DNA of 64,000 nucleotides from Actinomycetes bacterium (GCA_035506535.1 DATJPE010000030.1:84081-148080); one strand, 5' to 3'. Numbered from the stretch's first letter, positions 25,026-33,398 are shown. Notes: generated from the letters alone by a model not told the origin. Made by a program: numbers and translations.

Positions 25026-25610
25026 ATGGCGGACGAGCTGCAGACCCTCGACGTGGTCGAGGCCCCCCACGGGCGACCCCCGCGGCGCCGCGAGCGCGTG
25101 CTGGCGGGGGCCCTGGTCGTGGTGGGCCTCCTCGGGCTGGCGGTACCCGTCGTCAACGCCCACCTCGAGCGGCAGGAGTACGCCTCGCTCGTCGCGTGCG
25201 TCCGGCAGGGCCAGGCGGCCGTCTCCGACGCCGAGACCCGGCTGTCGGCGATACGCGACTACGTCGCGCCGGCATTGTTCTCCGTGAACTCCGACCGGGT
25301 CCGCCAGGGCATGCTCGACCTGGTGTCCTCGAGCGCGCGATCGGTGCGGCCCGCCGTCAGCGAGGCGCTCGCCTCCTGTCGCGCCGTCCCCGCGCGGCGC
25401 TGGCACCACGGGATCGCGTCAGCGAGGGCGACGTACATCTCCTATCTCGCGGCCCACGATGCCTTCTACGCCGTCGCTGAGAATGACGGCTCCGCCGCCT
25501 TCGGCCGAGTCGTCGCACCATCGCCGGGCCTGGTGCGGCAGCGGGTCCTCGCCGCGGCGCCGACCACGGGCGCACGCGCCGCCGCACGCGCGGCGCTGGA
25601 TGCTCAGTAG
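25026..25610 (+). CDS. Hypothetical single-span exported or membrane protein
   Basis: The 194-residue protein begins with a polar stretch, then one hydrophobic segment (LAGALVVVGLLGLAVPVVNA) that could be a signal anchor, then a helical domain (QEYASLVACVRQGQAAVSDAETRL) with two or more cysteines. No family is recognised. ATG at 25026 has AGGGA just upstream; the in-frame GTG at 25008 overlapping the previous stop is an alternative that adds six residues. Its stop overlaps the convergent menB stop by 7 bp. It closes the non-menaquinone insertion between menE and menB. Confidence 0.7.
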   Translation: MADELQTLDVVEAPHGRPPRRRERVLAGALVVVGLLGLAVPVVNAHLERQEYASLVACVRQGQAAVSDAETRLSAIRDYVAPALFSVNSDRVRQGMLDLVSSSARSVRPAVSEALASCRAVPARRWHHGIASARATYISYLAAHDAFYAVAENDGSAAFGRVVAPSPGLVRQRVLAAAPTTGARAAARAALDAQ

Positions 25611-26530
25611 GCCCAGGGGTACGGCGACCAGTCAGGCGCGCGCCGCTCCAGGAACGCGTCGCGGCCCTCGACGGCCTCGTCCGTGGCGTAGGCCAGCCGA
25701 GTGGCCTCGCCGGCGAAGACCTGCTGACCCATGAGGCCGTCGTCGACGAGGTTGAAGGCGAACTTCAGCATCCGCTGGGCCGTCGGCGACTTGCCGTTGA
25801 CCTCGTCGGCGACCTGCAGGGCGACGGTCTCGAGGTCGGCGTGGTCGGCCACGATGTTCACCGCGCCCATGGCGTGCATCTGCTCGGCGTCATAGGTGCG
25901 CCCGAGGAAGAAGATCTCTCGGGCGCGCTTCTGGCCGACCATGCGCGCGAGGTACGCCGATCCATACCCTCCGTCGAAGGAGCCGACGTCAGCGTCGGTC
26001 TGCCGGAAGCGCGCGTGCTGGCGGGAGGCGATCGTGAGGTCGCACACGACGTGCAGGCTGTGGCCTCCGCCGGCCGCCCAGCCGGGGACGACGGCGACGA
26101 CGACCTTCGGCATGGTGCGGATGAGGCGCTGCACCTCGAGGATGTGCAGGCGCCCGGCGCGAGCGGGGTCGACGCTCCCGGCGTCCTCGCCCGCCGCGTA
26201 CCGGTAGCCGTCGCGCCCGCGGATGCGCTGGTCGCCGCCCGAGCAGAAGGCCCAGCCGCCGTCCTTGGGCGAGGGCCCGTTGCCGGTGAGGAGCACGCAC
26301 CCGACGGTGGAGGTCGTCCGGGCGTGGTCGAGGACGCGGTAGAGCTCGTCGACGGTGTGCGGACGGAACGCGTTGCGCACCTCGGGCCGGTCGAACGCGA
26401 CCCGGACGGTGCCCCGGTCGGCGCCGTCGACGTGGTGGCGGTGGTAGGTCACGTCGGTGAGGTCGTCGAAGCCCTCGACGGGACGCCAAACGGAGGGGTC
26501 GAAGGTCTCGCTGACGCGGGGCTCGGGCAC
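25604..26530 (-). CDS. menB: 1,4-Dihydroxy-2-naphthoyl-CoA synthase
   Basis: The 308-residue crotonase-family enzyme closes the second ring of the menaquinone head group. It carries family hallmarks that resemble the mycobacterial enzyme closely: FDRPEVRNAFRPHTVDELYR, GNGPSPKDGGWAFCSGGDQR, VVPGWAAGGGHSLHVVCDL, TDADVGSFDGGYGSAYLAR and the C-terminal RRAPDWSPYPW. GTG at 26530 is preferred over the ATG at 26575. It gives a protein of normal length starting near FDPSVWRPVEGFDDLTD, it has TATCCT exactly 7 nt upstream, and it avoids overlapping the divergent menC start. It is transcribed divergently from menC across a 19-bp gap. Confidence 0.95.
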   Translation of the reverse strand: MPEPRVSETFDPSVWRPVEGFDDLTDVTYHRHHVDGADRGTVRVAFDRPEVRNAFRPHTVDELYRVLDHARTTSTVGCVLLTGNGPSPKDGGWAFCSGGDQRIRGRDGYRYAAGEDAGSVDPARAGRLHILEVQRLIRTMPKVVVAVVPGWAAGGGHSLHVVCDLTIASRQHARFRQTDADVGSFDGGYGSAYLARMVGQKRAREIFFLGRTYDAEQMHAMGAVNIVADHADLETVALQVADEVNGKSPTAQRMLKFAFNLVDDGLMGQQVFAGEATRLAYATDEAVEGRDAFLERRAPDWSPYPWAY

Positions 26531-26549
26531 GTCCGCGAGGATAGGCGCC
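26531..26549. promoter_or_regulatory. 19-bp divergent leaderless promoter for menB and menC
   Basis: On the minus strand TATCCT (26543-26538) ends 7 nt before the menB GTG. On the plus strand GAGGAT (26537-26542) ends 7 nt before the menC GTG. The two hexamers overlap by five bases, so RNA polymerase could initiate in either direction from one site. Confidence 0.55.
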
Positions 26550-27491
26550 GTGCCGCGCGTCTGGTCGATCCCCATGCGTACGCGCTTTCGCGGCGTCACG
26601 CGTCGCGAGGGGATGCTCATCCTCGGTGCGGCGGGCTGGGGAGAGTTCTCGCCCTTCCTCGACTACGACGTACCCGCGTGCGTGCCCTGGCTGCGGGCGA
26701 CGCTGGAGGCGGCAGAGCAGGGCTGGCCCGATCCGGTACGCACCAGGGTCGCGGTCAACGTGACCGTCCCGGCCGTGGGTCCGGAGATGGCTACGGAGGT
26801 CGTCCTGGCTTCCGGTGGCTGCGCCACCGCGAAGGTCAAGGTCGCCGAGCATGGACAGAGCGAGTCGGACGATCTCGCCAGGCTCGAGGCCGTGCGCGCG
26901 GCACTGGGACCGACGGGCCGAATCCGGATCGACGTCAACGGCCGGTGGGACGTCGACACCGCTGTCGCTCGGCTGCCGCGCTACGACCGCGCCGCGAACG
27001 GGCTGGAGTACGTCGAGCAGCCCTGCGCCACTGTCGACGAGCTCGCCGAGGTGCGCCGCCGGGTCCACGTCCCCGTCGCCGCGGACGAATCCATCCGGCG
27101 AGCAGAGGACCCGTACCGCGTGGTCGAGAGGGACGCGGCCGACGTCGCCGTGCTCAAGGTGCAGCCGCTCGGCGGCGTGCGGGCCTGTCTCGAGATCGCG
27201 GAACGGATCGGACTCCCGGTGGTCGTCTCGTCCGCCCTGGAGACGTCGGTGGGTATCGCCGCGGGTGTGGCGCTGGCCGCTTCGCTGCCCGAGCTGCCGT
27301 ACGCGTGCGGGCTCGCCACCGTGCAGCTGCTCGACCACGACGTGGTCGACGACCCGCTACTCCCCGTCGCTGGGGAGCTGGCGGTACGCCGTCCCATGCC
27401 TTCCACGGAGCTGGTCGACGCCTCCGCGGCGGATCCCGAGACGCGGCGCCGCTGGTCGGGCAGGATCGCGGCCGTGCGGGAGCTGTTGTGA
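26550..27491 (+). CDS. menC: o-Succinylbenzoate synthase
   Basis: The 313-residue enolase-superfamily enzyme dehydrates SHCHC to o-succinylbenzoate. The catalytic KxK motif is in CATAKVKVAE. Metal ligands fit RIDVNGRWDVDTA, EYVEQPCATVDEL and VAADESIRRAEDP, and the second lysine is in VAVLKVQPLGGVRA. The GTG at 26550 gives the usual N-terminus leading into IPMRTRFRGVTRREGMLI; any earlier start would run through the menB start region. Its stop overlaps menD by 4 bp (TTGTGA). The gene is divergent from menB. Confidence 0.94.
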   Translation: MPRVWSIPMRTRFRGVTRREGMLILGAAGWGEFSPFLDYDVPACVPWLRATLEAAEQGWPDPVRTRVAVNVTVPAVGPEMATEVVLASGGCATAKVKVAEHGQSESDDLARLEAVRAALGPTGRIRIDVNGRWDVDTAVARLPRYDRAANGLEYVEQPCATVDELAEVRRRVHVPVAADESIRRAEDPYRVVERDAADVAVLKVQPLGGVRACLEIAERIGLPVVVSSALETSVGIAAGVALAASLPELPYACGLATVQLLDHDVVDDPLLPVAGELAVRRPMPSTELVDASAADPETRRRWSGRIAAVRELL

Positions 27492-29107
27492 ACCCCTCGA
27501 CCGCCCTCGCGACGGTCCTCGTCGACGAGCTCGTCCGAGGCGGGGTGCGCGAAGCCGTTCTCTCGCCGGGCTCGCGCTCCGCGCCGCTCGCGCTCGCGCT
27601 GCACGCGGCCGACGCGGACGGGCGGCTGCGCCTCCACGTACGCGTCGACGAGCGGTCGGCCGGCTTCCTCGCCCTGGGGCTGGCCAAGGCGTCCCGCGGG
27701 ATCTGCGTCCCGGTCGTCACCACCTCGGGCACGGCCGCGGCCAACCTCCACCCGGCGATCCTGGAGGCTTCCCACGCGGGGGTCCCGGTCCTCGCGCTCA
27801 CCGCCGACCGCCCGCCTGAGCTGCGCGGAGTCGGCGCCAACCAGACGGTCGACCAGATCAAGCTTTTCGGTGACGCGGTCCGGCTCTTCCACGAGGTCGG
27901 AGCCCCCGAGCGGCGGGCGGGGCAGAACGCGTACTGGCGAAGCCTGGTCTGCCGGGCGCTCGTGACCGCCATGGGCCATCGCGGTCATCCCGGCCCGGTG
28001 CACCTCAACCTCGCCTTCCGCGAACCCCTCGTCCCCGAGGAGGGCGGTGAGCCGTGGCCCGAGGCGCTGGCGGGCAGGGAATGGCCCGGCCCGTGGACGG
28101 GCGTCGAGTTCGCGCCCCCGGTCCCGGCGGGCGGCCAGCACTCCTCGGGAGCCGCCACGTTGCTGGTCGTCGGTGACGTCGCGCACTGGGTGGCCGACGC
28201 CGCTGTCGTGACGGCGGAGACCTTCGGCTGGCCGATCCTGTCGGAGCCGAGCGGCAACGCCCGCCGCGGGCCCAACGCGATCCGGCTGGGGCACCTCCTG
28301 CTCGGCCGTCCGGACCTTCGACCGCGAGCCGTGTACGTCCTCGGGCGTCCGACGCTCACGCGCGGGGTGCTGGCGCTGCTTCGCGACCCTGGCGTCATGG
28401 TCGCGGTCGTCGGGCGCGAGCCGATGTGGGCGGACGCGACCGGCCGCGCGGTGAGCGTCCTCGGCGCCCTTCCCTACAAGCTCGGCCACGAGCCCCCGGA
28501 CACCACGTTCCTCGAGCGGTGGCGGGCGGCCGACGCCGAGCTGGTGGCGAGCACCGACCTGAGCTCGTGGTCCGGCCGGGCCGTCGTCTCGGCCCTCTAC
28601 GAGGCCCTGCCGCCCGACGCCCTGCTCGTGGCCGGGTCCTCCCTGGCGATCCGGGACCTGCAGTACGCCCCTCCGCGCGACGGCGTGACCGTCCTCGCCA
28701 ACCGGGGCGCGGCCGGCATCGACGGGACCGTGTCGACCGCGGTGGGCGCCGCACTCGCCTGGCAGCGCGGGGGCGGCGGGCCGGCGTACGCCGTGGTGGG
28801 CGACCTGGCCTTCCTGCACGACAGCAACGGGCTCATGGTCGGGCCCGAAGAACCCTTGCCGAGCCTCACGATCGTGGTGGTCAACAACGACGGGGGCGGC
28901 ATCTTCGCCGGACTGGAGCCCGGACGTCCCGAGCATTCCGGCGCCTTCGAGCGCGTCTTCGCCACGCCGACCGGGGCCGACCTCGCCGCGCTGTGTGCCG
29001 CGTCCGGGACGGCGTACACGCGCGTGGCCGACCTCGATGCGCTGAGAGCGGTCGTGCGCGACCCGCGAGCGGGCGTGCACGTGGTGGAGACCCGCGTCAC
29101 GCGCTGA
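27488..29107 (+). CDS. menD: 2-Succinyl-5-enolpyruvyl-6-hydroxy-3-cyclohexene-1-carboxylate synthase
   Basis: The 539-residue thiamine diphosphate enzyme joins 2-oxoglutarate to isochorismate. The N-terminal ELVRGGVREAVLSPGSRSAP, the catalytic-glutamate region RVDERSAGFLALGLAKAS, TTSGTAAANLHPAILEA, and the TPP/Mg motif AVVGDLAFLHDSNGL with VVVNNDGGGIF are all present. The GTG at 27488 overlaps the menC stop, so the two are translationally coupled. The same frame stays open for about 1.6 kb upstream, but that region is antisense to menB and in another frame of menC, so it is not part of menD. The 62-bp palindromic element follows the stop. Confidence 0.95.
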   Translation: MNPSTALATVLVDELVRGGVREAVLSPGSRSAPLALALHAADADGRLRLHVRVDERSAGFLALGLAKASRGICVPVVTTSGTAAANLHPAILEASHAGVPVLALTADRPPELRGVGANQTVDQIKLFGDAVRLFHEVGAPERRAGQNAYWRSLVCRALVTAMGHRGHPGPVHLNLAFREPLVPEEGGEPWPEALAGREWPGPWTGVEFAPPVPAGGQHSSGAATLLVVGDVAHWVADAAVVTAETFGWPILSEPSGNARRGPNAIRLGHLLLGRPDLRPRAVYVLGRPTLTRGVLALLRDPGVMVAVVGREPMWADATGRAVSVLGALPYKLGHEPPDTTFLERWRAADAELVASTDLSSWSGRAVVSALYEALPPDALLVAGSSLAIRDLQYAPPRDGVTVLANRGAAGIDGTVSTAVGAALAWQRGGGGPAYAVVGDLAFLHDSNGLMVGPEEPLPSLTIVVVNNDGGGIFAGLEPGRPEHSGAFERVFATPTGADLAALCAASGTAYTRVADLDALRAVVRDPRAGVHVVETRVTR

Positions 29108-29137
29108 CCGCAGCCCCCACCTCGCTCTGCCCGCCGT

Positions 29138-29199
29138 CACTTGTGGCGGGATACACGTCATTCACCGGCTCCGGAGTGACGTAGAGCCCGCCACAAGTG
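29138..29199. repeat. 62-bp nested palindromic element, copy B
   Basis: Outer arms CACTTGTGGCGGG and CCCGCCACAAGTG are an exact inverted repeat. The inner pair is CGTCATTC / GAGTGACG. It is the second copy of the element at 3855-3916, located between the convergent menD and menF genes, where a bidirectional terminator would be useful. A G-rich run follows both copies. Confidence 0.78.
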
Positions 29200-29244
29200 G
29201 GGGGAAGGAGGGGAGGGGTGAAGCGGGAAACGGTGGGCGGCGGC

Positions 29245-30507
29245 TCAGCCGAGCGCGTCGCGCATCGCGACGAACTTGGCCTGCGCCTCGGCCAGCTCGG
29301 CCTCCGGGTCGGACCCGGCGACGATGCCGCACCCGGCGTACAGCCGCATCGAGGAGCCCTCCACGAGCCCGCACCGCAGCGCGATGCCCAGCTCACCGTC
29401 ACCGTCGGCGCCGAACCAGCCGACCGGCCCGGCGTAGCGACCCCGTGGCATCCCCTCGATGGCCCGGATCACCGCCATGGCTGCCGCGGTGGGCGTCCCG
29501 CAGACCGCGGCCGTGGGGTGCAGCGCCTCGACGAGGTCGAGGACGGAGGTGTTCTCGGTCACGACGCCGGTCACGTCGGTCGCGAGGTGCATCACGTTCG
29601 GCAGGTGCAGGACGAAGGGGGCCTCGGGCACGTTCGTTGAGGTGCAGTGGGGCGTCAGCGCGTCCGCGACCGAGCGGACGGCGTACTCGTGCTCCTCCAG
29701 GTCCTTGCTCGACCGGGCGAGCGATGCCGCCAGGGCCAGGTCACGCGCGTCGTCGCCCGTACGTCGGATCGTGCCGGCGAGCACCCGAGAGGTGACCAGC
29801 CCCCGGCGCAGCCGCACGAGCAGCTCCGGCGTCGCCCCGATGAGGCCGTCGACCGCGAAGGTCCACGCCGCGTCGTGGCGTGCGGCGAGGCGCTGGAGGG
29901 GCCAGCGCGGGTCGAACGGTTCGTCGGCGCTCGCCACGAGGTCGCGGGCGAGGACCACCTTGTCGACCTCGCCCGCGCCGATGCGACGTACTGCCTCCGC
30001 CACCGTGGCCGCCCACTCCGCTCCGGAGCGGGTCCCGTCCGCGAAGGTCACGCCCACCGGACGCGCCGCGGGCGCTGCCGGCTCGAGGGTCGCCGGGAGC
30101 GCGGGGAGGCTGCCGTCGCCGACGGCGGTGACCCAGGTGCGCCCGCCGCTGTGGCCGACGACCACCTGGGGGACGACCACGACCGAGGTCGCGGGGTCCA
30201 GCGGGTCGAAGGCGAAGGAGGCGAAGGCCACCAGTCCGCTGCCCGGGAGCCGTACGTCGTCGCGGACCACCGCCCGAGCCGAGATCTGCGCCCACCAGCG
30301 GCGGGCCTCGTCGAAGCGGTCGGGGCCGCGGACCTCCAGCCGGGCCGCCTCGCCCCAGGCCACCAGCCCCTCACCACGGCGTACCCAGGCCAGCGCACCC
30401 TCGCGCGGGAGCAGGTCGAGCAGGGCGGGCACGTCGGGGAGTGCGGCCGTGCGCACCACGAGGTGCGCCCCGCCGGGGCGGGGCGTCACCTGGGGCGCGA
30501 GCGTCAC
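29245..30507 (-). CDS. menF: Isochorismate synthase
   Basis: The 420-residue chorismate-binding enzyme converts chorismate to isochorismate, the first committed step to menaquinone. Signature stretches are [15 protein letters not shown] (general-base lysine), [53 protein letters not shown] and [15 protein letters not shown]. The GTG at 30507 is chosen because TACGCT lies exactly 7 nt upstream (leaderless pattern) and the region further upstream is low-complexity and overlaps a palindrome. It could instead feed a siderophore, but its place among men genes favours menaquinone. It is divergent from menG and convergent with menD. Confidence 0.92.
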   Translation of the reverse strand: MTLAPQVTPRPGGAHLVVRTAALPDVPALLDLLPREGALAWVRRGEGLVAWGEAARLEVRGPDRFDEARRWWAQISARAVVRDDVRLPGSGLVAFASFAFDPLDPATSVVVVPQVVVGHSGGRTWVTAVGDGSLPALPATLEPAAPAARPVGVTFADGTRSGAEWAATVAEAVRRIGAGEVDKVVLARDLVASADEPFDPRWPLQRLAARHDAAWTFAVDGLIGATPELLVRLRRGLVTSRVLAGTIRRTGDDARDLALAASLARSSKDLEEHEYAVRSVADALTPHCTSTNVPEAPFVLHLPNVMHLATDVTGVVTENTSVLDLVEALHPTAAVCGTPTAAAMAVIRAIEGMPRGRYAGPVGWFGADGDGELGIALRCGLVEGSSMRLYAGCGIVAGSDPEAELAEAQAKFVAMRDALG

Positions 30508-30514
30508 GGCGAAG

Positions 30515-30520
30515 AGCGTA
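30515..30520 (-). promoter_or_regulatory. -10 element of a leaderless menF promoter
   Basis: TACGCT on the minus strand ends 7 nt before the menF GTG. The same hexamer occurs at 55508, before the NuoB-like gene. Confidence 0.55.
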
Positions 30521-30595
30521 GGTGCGCGGGGCCCCCACGTCCCGTTGGGGCCCCGCCCGCCCGCGTCGCGCCTCCCTTCCGGCCCGCCCCCGTCA

Positions 30596-30648
30596 GCAAT
30601 GAACGCGGCGTCGTTGCACACCGAGCGCAACCACGCGCCGTTCATTGC
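30596..30648. repeat. Large imperfect palindrome between menF and menG
   Basis: Two 22-nt arms (30596-30617 and 30627-30648) pair at 19 of 22 positions around a 9-nt spacer. The arm ends are GCAATGAACG and CGTTCATTGC. It lies between divergent genes, so a terminator role is unlikely. It could be a regulator site or a dispersed repeat. Confidence 0.7.
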
Positions 30649-30778
30649 AACCGGGGAGGGGGTGTCCGCGTCGGTGCCACCGGTGGGGGCGCCACCTGGG
30701 GGTGGGGGTGCGGGCGCCAGGTGGGGAGGGTTGGGCCGGACCGAGCGGGTCGGCGCGCGACCTGGGAGGCTGGCCGCC

Positions 30779-31474
30779 ATGGCCCGCGCCCAGCTGGACA
30801 AGCAGCCGCACGAGGTGGCGGCCATGTTCGACGGGGTGGCCCGCCGCTACGACCTGACCAACGACGTGCTCTCGATGGGACTGACCCGTTCCTGGCGGCG
30901 CGCCGTGGCGGACGCCCTTCGGGTGGCGCCCGGGGAGCGGGTCCTCGATCTCGCGGCGGGGACCGGGAGCAGCAGCCTGCCGTTTCGCGCGGCGGGGGCT
31001 TCCGTCGTCGCCTGCGACTTCTCCCTGGGCATGCTCGCGGAGGGGCGCCGTCGCCAGCCCGACGTGGCCTTCGCGGCCGGGGACGCCATGGACCTGCCCT
31101 TCCGCGACGAGACCTTCGACGCGGTCACGATCTCCTTCGGCCTGCGCAACGTCCACGACCCGGCCGCGGCGCTGCGCGAGATGCTGCGCGTCACCAGGCG
31201 GGGCGGCCGCCTGGTCGTCTGCGAGTTCAGCCACCCCACGTGGGGTCCCTGGCGCACGGTCTACGTCGAGTACCTCATGCGCGCCCTGCCGGCCGTGGCC
31301 CGGGCCGTGAGCTCGGCCCCGGACGCCTACGTCTACCTGGCCGAGTCGATCCGGGCCTGGCCGGACCAGGCCGGGCTCGCCGCCGAGTTGGCGGCCGCGG
31401 GGTGGGACCGGGTCGCCTGGCGCGACCTCACCGGCGGCATCGTGGCGCTGCACCGGGCGACCCGGCCCCAGTGA
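30779..31474 (+). CDS. menG: Demethylmenaquinone methyltransferase
   Basis: The 231-residue SAM-dependent methyltransferase of the UbiE/MenG family performs the last step of menaquinone synthesis. The N-terminal [24 protein letters not shown] motif [35 protein letters not shown] and [13 protein letters not shown] are characteristic. The ATG at 30779 begins this normal N-terminus. The open frame extends far upstream but only through sequence antisense to menF. GAGGCT ends 7 nt before the ATG, so this may be a leaderless transcript. It is followed by the geranylgeranyl reductase and nuo genes in the same direction. Confidence 0.95.
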   Translation: MARAQLDKQPHEVAAMFDGVARRYDLTNDVLSMGLTRSWRRAVADALRVAPGERVLDLAAGTGSSSLPFRAAGASVVACDFSLGMLAEGRRRQPDVAFAAGDAMDLPFRDETFDAVTISFGLRNVHDPAAALREMLRVTRRGGRLVVCEFSHPTWGPWRTVYVEYLMRALPAVARAVSSAPDAYVYLAESIRAWPDQAGLAAELAAAGWDRVAWRDLTGGIVALHRATRPQ

Positions 31475-31575
31475 CCGCCGGGTCGCCGGCGCAGTCGGAG
31501 AGCGCCGTGCCGCGGGTACGTCGAGGTCCGGTGCCGGGGCCCTCAGTCAGGCGGGCGGTCGCGGTCGGGCTTGTC

Positions 31576-31581
31576 TAGGAT
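31576..31581 (+). promoter_or_regulatory. -10 element before the geranylgeranyl reductase/nuo operon
   Basis: TAGGAT is a good -10, and the predicted transcript start is near 31588. The Rex-like palindrome begins at that point. No strong -35 is seen. Confidence 0.5.
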
Positions 31582-31588
31582 GAGCGCG

Positions 31589-31614
31589 GACTTCGTGAAA
31601 GCGTTCACGAAGTC
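31589..31614. promoter_or_regulatory. Candidate Rex operator
   Basis: GACTTCGTGAA, AGCG, TTCACGAAGTC is a perfect 11-bp inverted repeat. Its core GTGAA-N4-TTCAC matches the Streptomyces Rex consensus TTGTGAAnnnnTTCACAA at every position except the outer T/A (C/G here). In Streptomyces, Rex controls nuo, cyd and rex-hem operons in response to NADH/NAD. The site lies at about +1 to +26, well placed for repression. Confidence 0.65.
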
Positions 31615-31642
31615 GCCCGGAACCCTCGCCGAGGATGCGTCC

Positions 31643-32917
31643 ATGCCCCTGCCCGCAACCGACGCCGACGTCGTCGTCGTCGGCGCCGGACCCGCAGGGT
31701 CGGCGACGGCCTACCACCTCGCCCAGAACGGGCTCGACGTCGTGCTGCTCGAGAAGACACAGTTCCCGCGCGAGAAGGTCTGCGGGGACGGGCTCACCCC
31801 GCGGGCCGTCAAGCAGCTCGTGGCGATGGGCGTGGACACCAGCGAGCGGGCCGGCTGGCTGCACAACCGGGGCCTACGGATCATCGGTGGCGGGCACCGA
31901 CTCGAGCTGGAGTGGCCCGAGCTCGCGAGCTATCCGCACCACGGCCTCGTCCGCCCGCGCGCGGACTTCGACGAGCTGCTCGCCCGTCGGGCGCAGAAGG
32001 CAGGCGCGCGGCTCCTCGAGCGCACCCCCGTCGTCGGCCCGCTGCGCGACGAGCGCACCGGGCGGGTCGCGGGGGTGCTCGCCAAGGACGACCAGGGCAC
32101 GAGGCTCGCCTACCGCGCGCCGCTGGTGATCGCGGCCGACGGCAACTCCAGCCGCCTGTCCGTGGCCGCGGGACGCATCAAGCGGGACGACCGGCCGCTC
32201 GGTGTCGCCGTACGCACCTACTACCGCACCCCGCGCCACGACGACGAGTGGCTCGAGTCATGGCTGGAGCTGTGGGAGGGGAGCGGGGACGACCGTCGGC
32301 TGCTCCCCGGCTACGGCTGGATCTTCGGCATGGGGGACGGCACGGCCAACGTCGGGCTCGGGATCCTCAACACGAGCGCGGCATTCCAGCACGTCGACTA
32401 CAAGGTGCTCCTCAAGGCCTGGCTCGACCAGACCCCCCAGGCCGACGGGTTCCGGGACGAGAACATGACCCAGCCGGTACGCGGAGCCGCGCTGCCGATG
32501 GGGTTCAACCGCGGTCCGCTGTACGCGAAGGGGCTACTGCTGGTCGGTGACGCCGGCGGCATGGTCAACCCGTTCAACGGCGAGGGAATCGCCTATGCGA
32601 TGGAGTCCGGCGCGGTGGCCGCCGAGGTCGTCGTCCAGGCGCTGGCGCGTCACCGCGCCGAGGAGCGCGAGCGGGTGCTGGAGACGTACCCGCGCGTGCT
32701 CAAGGAGTCCTGGGGCGGCTACTACACGCTCGGGCGCTGGTTCGTGAAGGCGATCGGCAACCCCCAGGTCATGCGCATCGCCGCGCAGCGTGGCCTGCAC
32801 CACACCACCTTGATGCGCTTCGTGCTGAAGCTGCTCGCGAACCTCACCGACGAGCGGGACGGCGACGTGATGGACCGCATCGTCAACGGGCTCTCCCGCC
32901 TGGCGCCGGACGCATGA
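31643..32917 (+). CDS. Geranylgeranyl reductase family FAD-dependent oxidoreductase (menaquinone tail reductase-like)
   Basis: The 424-residue flavoprotein has an N-terminal dinucleotide motif DVVVVGAGPAGSATAYHLA, then FPREKVCGDGLTPRAVKQL, then the second FAD motif LLLVGDAGGMVNPFNGEGIA. This matches the geranylgeranyl reductase family. In mycobacteria a homologue (MenJ) reduces one double bond of the menaquinone side chain. Being first in the nuo operon in front of NuoA supports that role. The ATG at 31643 has GAGG 8 nt upstream and lies after the Rex-like palindrome; starts at 31571 or 31580 would put the operator inside the coding region. It is preceded by TAGGAT and the operator. Confidence 0.92.
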   Translation: MPLPATDADVVVVGAGPAGSATAYHLAQNGLDVVLLEKTQFPREKVCGDGLTPRAVKQLVAMGVDTSERAGWLHNRGLRIIGGGHRLELEWPELASYPHHGLVRPRADFDELLARRAQKAGARLLERTPVVGPLRDERTGRVAGVLAKDDQGTRLAYRAPLVIAADGNSSRLSVAAGRIKRDDRPLGVAVRTYYRTPRHDDEWLESWLELWEGSGDDRRLLPGYGWIFGMGDGTANVGLGILNTSAAFQHVDYKVLLKAWLDQTPQADGFRDENMTQPVRGAALPMGFNRGPLYAKGLLLVGDAGGMVNPFNGEGIAYAMESGAVAAEVVVQALARHRAEERERVLETYPRVLKESWGGYYTLGRWFVKAIGNPQVMRIAAQRGLHHTTLMRFVLKLLANLTDERDGDVMDRIVNGLSRLAPDA

Positions 32918-32960
32918 GGGCCACCTGCGGCCCGGGGACGTGCGCCCGTCCGCCCGCCCC

Positions 32961-33036
32961 TAGGATTGCCGCGTCCTGCCGCCGCGCGACCCAGCCCTCC
33001 CAGGGTTCGCGGCTGCCCGTCGATCGAAGGAGGGGG
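32961..33036 (+). promoter_or_regulatory. Possible internal promoter and strong ribosome site before nuoA
   Basis: TAGGAT at 32961-32966 is a possible second -10 for nuoA, with no clear -35. GAAGGAGGGGG directly before the nuoA ATG is the strongest ribosome-binding site of the operon. Confidence 0.4.
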
Positions 33037-33038
33037 AC

Positions 33039-33398
33039 ATGAACGCCGCCGTCCCGCTCATCTTCCTGGCCGCTCTGTCCTTCGGCTTCGGCGCGTTCTC
33101 GATCGTCGCCGGCTCGCTCTCCGGGCCCCGGCGCTACAACCGCGCGAAGCTGGACGCCTACGAGTGCGGGATCGAACCCACGCCCCAACCGGTCGGCGGC
33201 GGTCGCTTCGCGGTCAAGTACTACCTGACCGCGATGCTGTTCATCGTCTTCGACATCGAGATCGTCTTCCTCTACCCCTGGGCCGTCACCTTCGACGCCC
33301 TCGGCTGGTTCGGCCTGGTCGAGATGGTGCTGTTCCTGGCCACGGTCTTCGTGGCTTACGCGTACGTGTGGCGCCGTGGGGGACTCGAGTGGGACTGA
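33039..33398 (+). CDS. nuoA: NADH-quinone oxidoreductase subunit A
   Basis: The 119-residue membrane subunit of respiratory complex I has three hydrophobic helices and the conserved loop KLDAYECGIEPTPQPVGGGRFAVKYYL, whose cysteine and glutamate lie at the quinone-site/membrane-arm junction. FDIEIVFLYPWAV marks the second helix. The ATG at 33039 has a very strong Shine-Dalgarno sequence. It is the first of 14 contiguous nuo genes in canonical order A to N, preceded by the geranylgeranyl reductase. Confidence 0.97.
   Translation: MNAAVPLIFLAALSFGFGAFSIVAGSLSGPRRYNRAKLDAYECGIEPTPQPVGGGRFAVKYYLTAMLFIVFDIEIVFLYPWAVTFDALGWFGLVEMVLFLATVFVAYAYVWRRGGLEWD

Noticed and set aside
25841..27487. Upstream extension of the menD frame
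   Set aside because: The extension runs antisense to menB and in another frame of menC. The GTG at 27488 gives a normal-length MenD coupled to menC.
31571..31642. Earlier starts (31571 or 31580) for the geranylgeranyl reductase gene
   Set aside because: They would put the -10 or the Rex-like operator inside the coding region and add residues absent from the family. The ATG at 31643 has GAGG at good spacing.
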